A DNA stretch of 64,000 nucleotides from contig NZ_LR655699.1 of assembly GCF_902168065.1 (NCBI RefSeq), positions 1 to 64,000 of the forward strand, read 5' to 3'. Of the stretch, positions 1 to 7,999 are shown piece after piece (position 1 is the stretch's first letter; the number at the start of each line of letters is the position of its first letter). The notes beneath the pieces are model-generated. The model was not told the origin of the DNA. It saw nothing but the letters and a program-made list of their open reading frames with translations, and did no database searches. This DNA comes from Mycobacterium tilburgii. Its GTDB lineage: Bacteria; Actinomycetota; Actinomycetes; Mycobacteriales; Mycobacteriaceae. The position numbers and the translations under genes are program-made.

Positions 1-294
1 CTTTTTCGGCACGGTCCGGCTTACCCGGCGTACAGGTAGCCGACCGCCGCGGCGATCACACCGACACCACGAATTACAGCAGCGGCCAGGCCTTCTCGAA
101 TCGGTACTCGGCGTCGATGTAGCCGAACAGCGGATCGAAGCCAAGAAACGCGCCGAGTACCGCGTACGCCGTCCCGAGGTGATGAACTCGGGCAACAGGC
201 AGCGGTAGTCGAAGTCGTCTCGATAGGTGATCGACGCGGCGGTCGGCTACCTGTACGCCCGGACTTTTTCGGCACGGTCCGGCTTACCCGGCGT
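1..294. repeat. Direct and inverted repeats inside the ClC locus
   Basis: Bases 1-31 are repeated exactly at 264-294. Immediately after the first copy, bases 28-59 are an inverted copy of 227-258 with one mismatch (GTGATCGCC against GTGATCGAC). The arms flank a segment (60-226) that codes on the minus strand for the part of the chloride channel which should precede the plus-strand part. Seen directly. A fold-back inversion or a chimeric assembly could both produce this. Confidence 0.8.
29..226 (-). pseudogene. ClC chloride channel, inverted internal segment
   Basis: Read on the minus strand this piece gives a hydrophobic frame with AYAVLGAFLGF, then FGYIDAEYRFEKAWPLL, a TAA stop, and after a frame change IAAAVGYLYA. 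That last stretch is repeated at the start of the plus-strand channel segment (from 227), so this is the portion expected just upstream of it, now on the opposite strand. The gene would correspond to mycobacterial Rv0143c. It carries at least one stop and one frameshift and cannot make a channel. The ClC identity rests mainly on continuity with the next segment. Confidence 0.55.
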
Positions 295-753
295 TCTGGT
301 GCTCAAGCCCGCGGCGGGTGGTCTGCTGGTCGGGTTGTTGGGCCTGTTGATTCCCGAGATCCTCGGCAGCGGCTACGGCTGGCGCAGCTGGCCGCCAACC
401 GCGACGCGCTGCTGTACATCCCGCTCTGGATCGTCGCGGTGCTGCCGTTCGCCAAGATCGTCGCGACGTCGCTGTCGATCGGCACCGGCGGGTCGGGCGG
501 CCTGTTCGGTCCCGGAATCGTGATCGGCGTCTTCGTCGGGGCGGCCGTCTGGCGGCTCGGCTAGCTGGCCGGCCTGCCCGGGGTTCCCGACGAACCGGTC
601 ATCTCGTTCTCAGTGGTGCCCGGCGCGATCATCGCGGTCGGTATCGCTGCCCTGCTACTGTCGCGCACCGCCGTCACGATCTACCAGGCGCAGCGACTCA
701 ACCGCGAGGCCGCCGAGGCCGAACGCGCACGCTCACGTCCGAAAGCTGGTTAA
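227..753 (+). pseudogene. ClC-family chloride channel, 3' part
   Basis: The C-terminal part of a ClC anion channel/transporter. The frame starts near VLKPAAGGLLVG, shifts near 380, and continues with LPFAKIVATSLSIGTGGSGG followed by LFGPGIVIG, which is the conserved GxFxP anion-path motif. A TAG at 562-564 interrupts the next helix (after AAVWRLG). The reading ends with the basic tail RPKAG and TAA at 751-753, convergent with dps. At least one frameshift, one internal stop and the loss or inversion of the 5' half make this a pseudogene. In H37Rv the same family sits at Rv0143c next to the neighbours found here. Confidence 0.75.
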
Positions 754-1295
754 GCCCTGCGCGCGGTGGCGGCGGCACCCTTCTCGATCTTCTTACCCTC
801 GTGCTGCAGCTGCCCGCCGGCGCTCTCCAGATGCGCGCGGACGAACCACTGGAACTTCTCCAGCGGTCCGGCCTGCCCGATCAGCAGGTCCTGGGTGACC
901 TGGTCGAGTTCGTCGGTCTCGTCGATGGCTTGCCGGATGTCCTCGATCACGCCGGTGTAGACCAGGTCCAGCGCGGCCAGGTGCGCCTGGACGGTGTCGC
1001 GGCCGACCGAGTAGTCGTCCCAGGTGCGGTCCCGGATGATGGCGCCCGGAGTTCCTTCGGGCGAAGCGCCAAGGGCCGCAATGCGTTCGGCCACATCGTC
1101 GGCGAAGCCGCGCACCGCCTCGACCTGCGGGTCGATCATTTCGTGCACCCCGATGAAGTTAGGGCCCACCACATTCCAGTGAATGTGTTTCAGCGTCAGA
1201 TGGAGGTCGTTGTAGGTGCTCAACTGCTTTTGCAACAACTTGGCGAGTCGCGCGGCCTGCTTGTCACTCAAGCCCGGAATGGTGAACTGCGTCAT
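750..1295 (-). CDS. dps: Dps-type ferritin-like DNA-protection protein
   Basis: A 181-residue Dps family protein: it oxidises and stores Fe(II) in a dodecameric shell and can bind DNA, protecting it from Fenton chemistry. The ferroxidase motif is visible at residues 37-60 (KHIHWNVVGPNF, then the H-x10-D pattern GVHEMIDPQVEAV), and the second helix pair includes DDVAERIAALG. The C-terminus (EGKKIEKG...ARR) is basic, like the DNA-binding tail of mycobacterial Dps1. Length fits the mycobacterial Dps1 type. ATG at 1293-1295 has GGAG-like bases upstream. It is intact, unlike both neighbours. Confidence 0.9.
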   Translation of the reverse strand: MTQFTIPGLSDKQAARLAKLLQKQLSTYNDLHLTLKHIHWNVVGPNFIGVHEMIDPQVEAVRGFADDVAERIAALGASPEGTPGAIIRDRTWDDYSVGRDTVQAHLAALDLVYTGVIEDIRQAIDETDELDQVTQDLLIGQAGPLEKFQWFVRAHLESAGGQLQHEGKKIEKGAAATARRA

Positions 1296-1374
1296 CGATC
1301 ACTCCTGCGTTTCGTATGTGTAGCCGTTGATTTCCGACGAATACCCGAAGGCACCGCCCGAAAACACCAGCTGG

Positions 1375-2261
1375 TCATAGCGCGCGGAGTCGCTGAATCG
1401 GCAGCCGCGCGCCCCGGCGCGGCTCGTAGGCCAGGCCGCTGGCTTCCAACAACCGCACCACCCGGTGGCGGTGTGGCCGCATCGGCTCGAGCAACTCGAG
1501 CATCAGCTCGTCGTCGCCCGGGCACCCCGCCAGCGTCCAGCCGATTATCTTCGGGATGTGGTAGTCGCCGACCGACAGTACGTCGACGTCGCCGAAGTCC
1601 CGCTGCAGCGAGCGTCTCGGCGGCCGTCCACTCCCCCACTCCTGGCAGTGACGTCAGCGCTGAGCGGGCCTGCTCCGCGGGACGCGCACAGGCCACCGCC
1701 GTCCGGACCCGCCGCGGATCGACGTTGGCGCGCTGGAACTCCCATGACGGGATGCGGCGCCACACCTCGGCGGGCGGTGGCACCCGCATGCCGGCCGGGA
1801 CCGGACCGGGAGCCGGTGTGCCATACTTGGACACCAGCACCCGCCACGACTTGAACGCGTCGGCGCCGGGCACCCGCTGCTCGATGATCGCCGGGATGCG
1901 GGCCTCCAGCACCTGCCCGGTGGGGTCCTGCCGCAGATGGGGGACGCGCCGGTGCGCGGCCGCCACGGTCGGGTGGGTCGGCACGAAATCCTCGGCGCCC
2001 TCGCCCCACGCCCGGCACCGCACCTCGTCGGAGGCCGCGCGGCCGATGTGCGCCGTGACGGGTCCGCTGGGCAGCAGGCTCGTCGCCAGGATGGTGCCGT
2101 CGCCCGGGAGGCGAAAACACGGTTCCCCGGCGCAGCGGCGCCAGGGTGTGCCCGAAGCTGACCGCCCTGGGGAAAGTCACCGTGCGTGCCGTGTTCACCA
2201 CCAAACTCCGGATTCCCGCCGCCACCGACGCTGATTGACCGTTCACTGCCTGCCACGACAC
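1375..2261 (-). pseudogene. HhH DNA-glycosylase-like protein (Rv0142-like)
   Basis: Homologous to the AlkA-like helix-hairpin-helix glycosylases found beside Rv0141c in mycobacteria; such enzymes flip and excise damaged bases. Three frames have to be joined. The N-terminal part (NTARTVTFPRAVSFGHTLAP) is in one, DPTGQVLEARIPAIIEQ through to the HhH loop LPGVGEWTAAE in a second, and VDVLSVGDYHIPKIIGWTL to the stop at 1375 in a third. The catalytic-region Asp (GDYH) is present. At least two frameshifts make it non-functional as sequenced. Start at about 2261 is uncertain because it overlaps the divergent gene. Confidence 0.7.
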
Positions 2262-2273
2262 TATTGCGATGTG

Positions 2274-2660
2274 ATGACGCCTTTTGACGCTCCCAATGCA
2301 GAGCTGGTCTGGATGTTCATCCAGAGCCTGACCGGAGGCGGCGACCTCGACGAGGGTTTCGCATTACTCAGCGACGACTTCACCTGCTGGAGCCTGTTCA
2401 CCCGCGGCACCTACGACAAGGATGCGCTGCGCTGCGCCGCCGACCGCCGCAGGCACGGCCTGGATCTCACGATCGACCTGCTGCGCTGCATAAACGAGGG
2501 CGACACGGTGGTCATCGAGGCCTATGCCGCCGGCACCAACTCCGAGGGGATGCGCTACGACACCCCGTTCGTGTGTATCTTTGAAACTCGCGATGGGGTG
2601 ATTGTGTCGATGCGCGAATACGGCGACACCCGGGCCCAGGCCAAACTTTTCGCCGAGTGA
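2274..2660 (+). CDS. SnoaL/NTF2-like protein (Rv0141c-like)
   Basis: A 128-residue protein of the SnoaL-like NTF2 fold: a small alpha+beta barrel used by hydrolases, isomerases and ligand-binding proteins. Visible features are the N-terminal helix (AELVWMFIQSL), the LLSDDFTCWS strand, the central DTVVIEAYAAGTNSEG and the C-terminal FVCIFETRDGVIVSMREYGD, typical of the family. ATG 2274 is preceded directly by a GTG (2271) in frame; either could start translation. It lies between broken genes but reads through without interruption. The substrate is unknown. Confidence 0.75.
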   Translation: MTPFDAPNAELVWMFIQSLTGGGDLDEGFALLSDDFTCWSLFTRGTYDKDALRCAADRRRHGLDLTIDLLRCINEGDTVVIEAYAAGTNSEGMRYDTPFVCIFETRDGVIVSMREYGDTRAQAKLFAE

Positions 2661-2670
2661 CCGGCGGGCG

Positions 2671-2972
2671 TTACCCGGCCGCACAGGCTCCCACGCTGAT
2701 GTCGGCTTTGTTCGGGTAGAACACGACGTGCCCGGCGATCTCGGCGACCGCCCTTGAACGGGCAGTAGCTGACCGTTTCGGTGCGGGTGAGCCGGTCCTG
2801 CGCCACATCGGCCAGCGGGGTGTAGTACACCACCGGGATGGGGGCTTCCCGCAATTCCAGTGCGGCCGCGGTGTCGCGATGAGCTCGCCGTTAACTTGCA
2901 CCTGGACCCCGTTGTTGGGCCGGGGTGATGGTGATCGGGTGCCCGGCGTTGGGTTCCAGGCAACTTGCCGAA
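2671..2972 (-). pseudogene. DUF427 family protein (Rv0140-like)
   Basis: DUF427 proteins are small beta-rich proteins of unknown function. The family core is recognisable in pieces: GHPITITP, VNGELIAT, then in another frame VVYYTPLADV, LTRTETVSYCPFKG, and in a third VVFYPNKADISVGACAAG ending at the TAA 2671-2673. Two frameshifts (near 2860 and 2750) break it. Upstream, about 2955-3095 on the same strand, lies an open stretch starting MSAKPKLADTGLP and containing GVGDGGGTPHGAF that I do not recognise; it may be a remnant of another gene. Confidence 0.65.
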
Positions 2973-3109
2973 CACCGCGCCCGCGATGAACGCGCCGTGC
3001 GGTGTGCCGCCCCCGTCACCGACGCCGTAAGTGGTGGACACGCACATCGCGACAGCGGGCAGGCCCGTGTCGGCGAGTTTGGGTTTGGCGCTCATGCAGC
3101 GCCCCCGTA

Positions 3110-3382
3110 CTGCTGAAGGAAACGCGCGGCGTACTGGTCGAGGGTAGCCCAGTTCCTACGCCTTGCGGCACCACTTCAACGAGGCCTGCACGAAGCGCAG
3201 CGGGTTGTAGATGTCTTCCTGCCGACGCCACAGGCCGTCGCCAGCGTAGGTGATGATCGAGATGTTGGTCGCCGCGATGATGCTGCCGCCGGGATCCTTC
3301 ATCGGGTTGTCGATTTCCATGATTGTTGGAATTTCTCGAACGCGGCAGCGAGTTCGCTGCGCGAGAACGGGCCGACGTTCAT
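3110..3382 (-). pseudogene. SnoaL-like protein (Rv0138-like) with internal deletion
   Basis: The start (FSRSELAAAFEKFQQ) and the end (MKDPGGSIIAATNISIITY, GDGLWRRQEDIYNPLRFV, SLKWCRKA) match an NTF2-like mycobacterial protein of roughly 165 residues, the counterpart of Rv0138. The segment between EKFQQ and EIDNPMKDP is much too short: about 60 residues of the usual middle are missing, and a frameshift lies at the junction. A TAA-type stop follows CRKA. It is adjacent to and divergent from msrA, as the order Rv0137c-Rv0138 would predict. Confidence 0.65.
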
Positions 3383-3487
3383 AGCGCGGCCTAGGTTTTC
3401 ACTTTTGCAGCGCCGTTGCTGCTCATCGGCGGAATGTAGCCTGGCCTTGATCGTGCCCAAGCCCTGCCTGGATATGGAGGACAAGAA

Positions 3488-4012
3488 ATGGCGGATACCC
3501 AAAAGGCGATTCTGGCCGGCGGCTGTTTCTGGGGCATGCAGGACTTGATCCGCAAACAGCCCGGCGTGGTCTCCACCCGCGTCGGCTACACCGGGGGCGA
3601 CGTGCCCAATGCGACCTATCGCAACCACGGGACGCACGCCGAAGCCATCGAGATCATGTACGACCCATCGGTCATCGATTACCGCACCCTGCTGGAGTTC
3701 TTCTTCCAGATCCACGATCCGACAACGAAAAACCGGCAGGGCAACGACTGCGGCACCAGCTACCGATCGGCGATCTTCTACGTCGACGAGGAGCAGAAGC
3801 GCATCGCACTGGACACCATCGCCGACGTCGAGGCGTCCGGGCTATGGCCCGGGAAGGTCGTCACCGAGGTCAGCCCCGCCGGCGATTTCTGGCAGGCCGA
3901 ACCCGAGCACCAGGACTACCTGCAGCGCTACCCCAACGGGTACACCTGCCATTTCATCCGTCTGGGTTGGAAGCTGCCGCGTCGCGCGTCGGCCAGCCAG
4001 CAGCCGGATTAG
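3488..4012 (+). CDS. msrA: Peptide methionine sulfoxide reductase MsrA
   Basis: 174 residues, full length for MsrA, which reduces the S-epimer of methionine sulfoxide in proteins using thioredoxin. The catalytic motif GCFWG is at residues 13-17 (Cys14). The family signatures [28 protein letters not shown] and the C-terminal HQDYL...[14 protein letters not shown] are all present. A strong GGAGG Shine-Dalgarno lies at 3476-3480, 7-8 bases before the ATG. It is intact and flanked by decayed genes, consistent with selection to keep an oxidative-repair function. Confidence 0.95.
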   Translation: MADTQKAILAGGCFWGMQDLIRKQPGVVSTRVGYTGGDVPNATYRNHGTHAEAIEIMYDPSVIDYRTLLEFFFQIHDPTTKNRQGNDCGTSYRSAIFYVDEEQKRIALDTIADVEASGLWPGKVVTEVSPAGDFWQAEPEHQDYLQRYPNGYTCHFIRLGWKLPRRASASQQPD

Positions 4013-4100
4013 CGGTGCGGCACCGTAATTCGGCCCGCCGTCCTTGGGAAGAAGGCGACGCCGCGGCAGTGCCAGCGCTCAGCCGGTGCGTCCGGTGGTC

Positions 4101-5236
4101 TCAATGGAAGTGGCGCAGCACCGTTCGAGGCACCACATCCATCTCGACATTGACGAACGCGACGCCCACACACCGTCGGGTGCCGCCGCCGAACGGGACC
4201 CAGGACAGGGCGTCCGGTTTCGAGTGGATGAACCGCCACGGGTCAAAGCAGCCCGGATCGGGAAAACAGGTCGGGGTTGTTGTGCAGTTGCGTGATGCCG
4301 ACGATCATCGAGTAGCCGCGCGGGATCAGCCACTCGCCGAGTTGGTAGGTCTCCGGGTAGACGTGTCGGCCAGCGAAATCGATTACGGATCTTGCCCGTT
4401 GGGCCTCCAGGAGGGTTGCCTGGCGTAATTCGTTGTCGTCCCCCTCGACCAGCACCGCCAGCAGCTCGTCGCCAATTTCCTTGTGTGACATCGCCGAACC
4501 GTCGTCGTAGCTGCTGCGCAGCAGCAGTGCCAGCACATCGTTGCGGTCGGCGAAGTTCGGGTCGGCCCGCTCGGCCGAGATCAGCTGCTCGATGACGGCG
4601 TCATACTGCTCGCGCCACCGATCCAGCCTATGCCACGGGCTGAATCGTCCGTAGTTCCGTTTCGGTTTGGGTAACGACGCCAGCCGCGAGCCCAGCGTGA
4701 CCCAGGGCGGGATGAGCCGGCGCAACTCGTCGTGTTCGGCGCCGTCGGCGCCGAACACGGCACGCAGGATCGCGTTGAAGATGATCTGCATCATCGGGGT
4801 GAGCATGGCGAAGGACTGCCCCTCGGGCCAGTCGGTGGTTTCGCGCAGCGTCTCTTCTTCGAAGATGGACTCGTAGTTCTTGATGCTCTTGCCGTGGAAC
4901 GGCGACGCCAGCAACCGGCAGCGGCGGTGTTCGTCGCCTTCCAGCGCGAAGACCGAACCGCAGCCGAACAGCCTGCTCAGGTTGGGCTGGATTTCGCCGA
5001 GTTCTTCTGGGCTGGTGGTGAAGATCTGCTTGGCCAGCTGCGGATCACTGACCGCAATGACCCGTCCGAACATCGGAAGCCGCAGCGTGAAAACGTTGCA
5101 GTAGCGCCGCGACAGCCGCCGGATCATCGTGCGGCACCAGCGCGAAGCCGAGGCCCTGCACCAGCCGGGGTGCCGGGACGGCCGGCGGCAACCTGACTGC
5201 GGATACCGGTGGGGTGGCGGTGACCAGTTCGCTCAT
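4101..5236 (-). pseudogene. cyp138: Cytochrome P450 (CYP138-like) with I-helix deleted
   Basis: The order next to msrA and the sequence fit mycobacterial CYP138. The N-terminus (MSELVTATPP...GLGFALVPHD) is in one frame; after a frameshift near 5140 a long frame runs from FTLRLPMFGRVIAVSDP to HNNPDLF. The haem loop FGGGTRRCVGVAF is present in a third frame, ending at 4101. The frame passes from DELLAVLVEG directly into NELRQATLLEAQRAR, so the I-helix oxygen-activation motif AGxxT and about 50 residues are missing, while the ExxR helix (EAQR) is kept. It cannot be a functional P450. Confidence 0.8.
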
Positions 5237-5295
5237 GACGTAATTGCTCCAAACGTCTGCCGCGGCATCCGGGCTGGTACTGCGATGTACCACGG

Positions 5296-5312
5296 ACCTG
5301 TCCCGTACAGGT
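5296..5312. promoter_or_regulatory. Palindromic operator between cyp138 and TetR gene
   Basis: ACCTGT-CCCGT-ACAGGT is a perfect 6+5+6 inverted repeat located 60 bases upstream of the P450 start and 68 upstream of the divergent TetR gene. Its size and place are typical of a TetR-family operator controlling itself and a divergent P450. A TTGACA at 5331-5336 with a weak GAATAT 17 bases later may be the regulator's promoter. The regulator and target are both broken, so the site is probably a relic. Confidence 0.6.
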
Positions 5313-5379
5313 ATTTTAGTAGTATTGAGCTTGACAAGGGCGACTGACGGGCAGAATATGCGTCGAAAGGGCCGCCGAT

Positions 5380-5715
5380 ATGTCATCCGCACCAACGGCC
5401 ACGGTGATTGTCGTCGACGGTGTGGATGCCGGTGCGGATAGCAATGCGGCTGCCTCAGACCTGTTCCGCATGCGGTCGCTTGACGGCCTCGCGATCGCGA
5501 TCAACGAGCGCTGCTACCGCGCTAGCACGGTCGCCGACATCGTGCGTCACGCGCGGACGTCCAAGCGCGCGTTCTACGACCACTTCGCCAGCAAGGAGGA
5601 GTGCTTACTCGAGCTGCTGGCCAACGACCTCGAGACGCTCGGGGCGAGTATCGTCGCCGTCGTCGACCCGGAAGCCGACTGGCAGCAGCAGATCCGCCAG
5701 GCGTGCGATGCGGTT
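5380..5715 (+). pseudogene. TetR-family regulator, C-terminus lost
   Basis: An N-terminal TetR DNA-binding domain: residues 45-80 include the helix-turn-helix CYRASTVADIVRHARTSKRA and the following FYDHFASKEECLLELL. The ligand-binding domain breaks off after QQIRQACDAVI, where the sequence runs straight into the start of the small Mop gene in another frame. The protein would stop at about residue 125, against 190-210 for the family. Divergent from the CYP138 pseudogene with a palindrome between them, so it was probably the local repressor. A deletion removing the TetR 3' half explains the structure. Confidence 0.75.
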
Positions 5716-5917
5716 ATCGACCCGAAACCAGCTCAAAGGGAGCATCGCCGAGGTTGACCTCGGCACCGTGATGGCGGTCGTCAAGATTCGGCTCGACGGT
5801 GATCAGGTCGTCACGTCCTCGATCACCAAGGCTGCGGCAGAAGATCTCGGCCTGGCCGTCGGCCCGCCCGCGACCGTGTTCCTCAAGTCCACCGAGGTCA
5901 CTATCGGGATAGACTAG
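5708..5917 (+). CDS. Small Mop/TOBE molybdate-binding protein
   Basis: A complete 69-residue single Mop (TOBE-type) domain, starting MRLSTRNQLKG, the usual beginning of free-standing Mop proteins, and continuing with VDLGTVMAVVKIRLDG, VVTSSITKAAAEDLGL and the closing KSTEVTIGID. Mop proteins bind molybdate or tungstate oxyanions as storage or delivery proteins. The ATG (5708-5710) falls exactly where the truncated TetR frame ends, so a deletion brought the two together without damaging this gene. No clear Shine-Dalgarno is seen, and its original promoter has been lost; expression may depend on the TetR promoter. Confidence 0.8.
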   Translation: MRLSTRNQLKGSIAEVDLGTVMAVVKIRLDGDQVVTSSITKAAAEDLGLAVGPPATVFLKSTEVTIGID

Positions 5918-5926
5918 CGCCACGGC

Positions 5927-6014
5927 ATGACCTCGACCATGCGCGCCGAGCGCTTCTACGCCGATACCAAAACGGTTGCCCTGGAAGACATTCCTATCCC
6001 CGAGCCGGGCCTGG
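5927..6014 (+). pseudogene. N-terminal stub of a zinc alcohol dehydrogenase
   Basis: About 29 residues (MRAERFYADTKTVALEDIPI followed by PEPG) match the very start of mycobacterial MDR-type zinc alcohol dehydrogenases. The catalytic zinc-binding GHE and Rossmann regions are absent: the sequence passes directly into the end of an unrelated DUF35-type protein. A deletion scar; no function can remain. Confidence 0.6.
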
Positions 6015-6178
6015 CCGCCCTACGCCCCGGCGATCGTCACCTTGGACGAAGGCTACCAGATACTCACCAACATCGTCGGGGTGGCGCCGCGGAGCTAGCG
6101 ATCGCTATGCGCGTGCGCGTGCAATTCCACGACGTCGGCCCGGACCTTACGCTGCCCTGCTTCACCCGCGAACGGTAG
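6012..6178 (+). pseudogene. C-terminal fragment of a DUF35 OB-fold protein
   Basis: In the frame joined to the alcohol dehydrogenase stub one reads PYAPAIVTLDEGYQILTNIV, GVAPRSLAIAMRVRVQFHDV and LTLPCFTRER, the closing OB-fold of DUF35 proteins, which partner thiolases and bind acyl-CoA. The zinc-ribbon N-terminus is missing. One frameshift near 6090 precedes the TAG at 6176-6178. The other end of the same deletion scar as the alcohol dehydrogenase fragment. Confidence 0.55.
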
Positions 6179-6184
6179 CCGGCC

Positions 6185-6510
6185 GTGAGTCCCCGACGTA
6201 CGACCAACGGCCTTCCGGTGACGGCCTACCTGGTGTTTGGGTGTCCTGGCGGCCAACGACGAACGGCTGACCGCCGGCGAGATCAAGCTGCGGGCCGAGT
6301 CGTCGGTCGGCCACTTCTACTGGTCGCCGTCGGCTCGACGAGGCGCTCTGGTCACGCCAGCGGTCCCGCGAACTGGGCATCATCGGAGACTCCGAACAGC
6401 GCTTCCCGTTCGCCGTGCTGGACTACACCATCCGCGGGCTGTACGCCGAGATCTCCAACATCACGCAGTTGCGTGACGAGATCGCCGGCGGCACCAGCCG
6501 AGAACCGGTC
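6185..6510 (+). pseudogene. PadR-like transcriptional regulator remnant
   Basis: From GTG 6185 the frame reads RRTTNGLPVTAYLVFG, then in a second frame VLAANDERLTAGEIKLRAES and VGHFYWSPS, the winged-helix pattern of PadR regulators. A later stretch (FAVLDYTIRGLYAEISN followed by ITQLRDEIAGG) resembles the C-terminal helix of the family. At least two frameshifts and a loss between the two parts are apparent. The 3' end overlaps the end of the opposite-strand FadD pseudogene. The regulator assignment is by pattern only. Confidence 0.45.
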
Positions 6511-6559
6511 AGGCGAGTGCCGCGGACGAAGCGACAGAGATTCGCCGTCGGGAACGGCG

Positions 6560-7535
6560 GGGTTAGCCGCGTAGGCGGTGCCGCGCGGCTCGCGCACCCA
6601 CAGACTTTCGCCGGCACCGATCGTCGTGGCCTCGGCGATCAACTGACGTTTGAGGACCTTGTGCGTCGCGGTGCTGGGCAGATGTGCGGCCAGCCCGCAC
6701 ATAGCGGGGCCAGTCCTTCGGTGACAGGTCGGGCTGCGCGCCGAGGAAGGCCTCGAACTCGGCCGGGTTGAGGGTGTGGCCGTAATTGAGCACGATGGCC
6801 GCCATCACCTGATCGCCCACCCGGCCATCCGGGACGGTATAGACGGCGATACGGTTGATCGAACTGTGGCACAACAGGATTCGCTCGATCGGGGCTCGGG
6901 CGTGGCCAGGATGTTAGGCGGGCGGCGCGGCGACGTAGTTCATGTAGGTCGCGCCGTAGCGGCGGACGTCGTCGAGGAAGTTGCGCGCCGAGAATTTCGC
7001 CGGCACGATCGCGGCGTCGGAGCACACCGCGGGGGCCACCCCGCGACGACCGCGTTGGAGTAAAACTATCGTCATGGATACGTAGCAGGTTGCGCGGTCA
7101 AACCGAAGCGCTGCACCAGGTTAGTGCCGGCGAACATCGCCATCAGGTGCGACACCTGCACGGCCTTCGGGTTCCCGCTGGCTCCCGACGTGAAGATCAT
7201 CATAAACGCGTCCGTCGCGGCGACCTCGCGATACGGCACCAGTTCACCTGCGGCCGCGAGGAATTCGGTCCACTGTGGCGTCGACGTGTCGAGGATCCGC
7301 ACGGCACCCAGGTCCAGACCGTCCGGCAGCGCATGGTGTTCGGCGTCGGTCACCACGAATTGGCAGTCGGCGCGCGATGTCGGCGGCCAGCGCCGCACCC
7401 CGCCGGGTATCGTTAAGTCCGCACAACACATAGCCGCCCAGGCCGGCCGCGGCCATCTGGTTGAGCATCTCGGGAGTGTTCCCAGCAGCACGCCGACGTA
7501 CATCGGATGCCCGGGCTCGTCGGCACCGATTAGGG
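6560..7535 (-). pseudogene. Fatty acyl-CoA/AMP ligase (FadD17-like)
   Basis: Recognisable pieces in order are: HPMYVGVLLG, RRGAALAADIARADCQFVVT-like text, the ATP-binding P-loop IFTSGASGNPKAVQVSH, RYGATYMNYVAAPP, then VYTVPDGRVGDQVMAAIVL and the C-terminal STATHKVLKRQL. They lie in several frames. The region between NILATPE and INRIAVYTVP, which should contain the GSTE adenylation motif and about 200 residues, is missing. Family members activate fatty acids as acyl-AMP and then acyl-CoA. Clearly non-functional; its N-terminus is fused to a dehydrogenase fragment. Confidence 0.75.
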
Positions 7536-7690
7536 CTGCTTCATCTGCTGGTCGATGAGCGCCCCCGGCGGCGTTCACCAGCACGTCGAGCCCGCCGAGC
7601 CGTTCAGCGGCGTGCTCGACCATCGCCGACACCGCGTCGGTATCGCGGACGTCGCCAGCTCGTGGTGGTTCGAGTGCCGCCCGCGCATGA
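7535..7690 (-). pseudogene. SDR dehydrogenase fragment
   Basis: About 45 residues (GDVRDTDAVSAMVEHAAERL followed by GGLDVLVNAAGGA) are the NAD-binding middle of a short-chain dehydrogenase/reductase, including the NAG motif. Nothing of the catalytic YxxxK half follows: the frame continues directly into the FadD piece (LIGADEPGHPMYVG). This is the middle part of a three-gene scar. Confidence 0.6.
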
Positions 7691-7990
7691 CCGAACAACC
7701 AGGTGCGGTAGGAGTGCCCTCGCAGCGTAGCCGACAACTCCGCGCACGCTAACTCGGCTTCCCGCGCGAGCCTGGAATCGGCAATTTGCACGGCGTCCAC
7801 ATCGAAGCGGATCGCCGCTTCCGAAATCCGCCCCAGGCCAACCTGATTCGTCCCATGGCGTTCGTCCGCTGCCCGACCGCGATCACCAGCACGAGACGAC
7901 GCCGCTCGGCACGGGACAGCCCGCCGCCGGTGCGGCGCACCCACTCCAGGCCGCCGAGTCGCTGCAGATCGGGCCGGTGCACGGTCAATT
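7690..7990 (-). pseudogene. Possible HD-domain protein fragment plus unidentified frame
   Basis: FDVDAVQIADSRLAREAELA followed by CAELSATLRGHSYRTWLFGH looks like the first helices of an HD-type phosphohydrolase. It is fused downstream to the SDR piece. Upstream to about 7990 is an open stretch with LEWVRRTGGGLSRAERRRL, which I do not recognise. No complete domain can be assembled. Confidence 0.35.
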
Positions 7991-7999
7991 CCGTTGCCG

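Noticed and set aside
5380..5917. A genuine TetR-Mop fusion protein
   Set aside because: The two domains are in different frames and the Mop part has its own typical MRLSTRNQL start.
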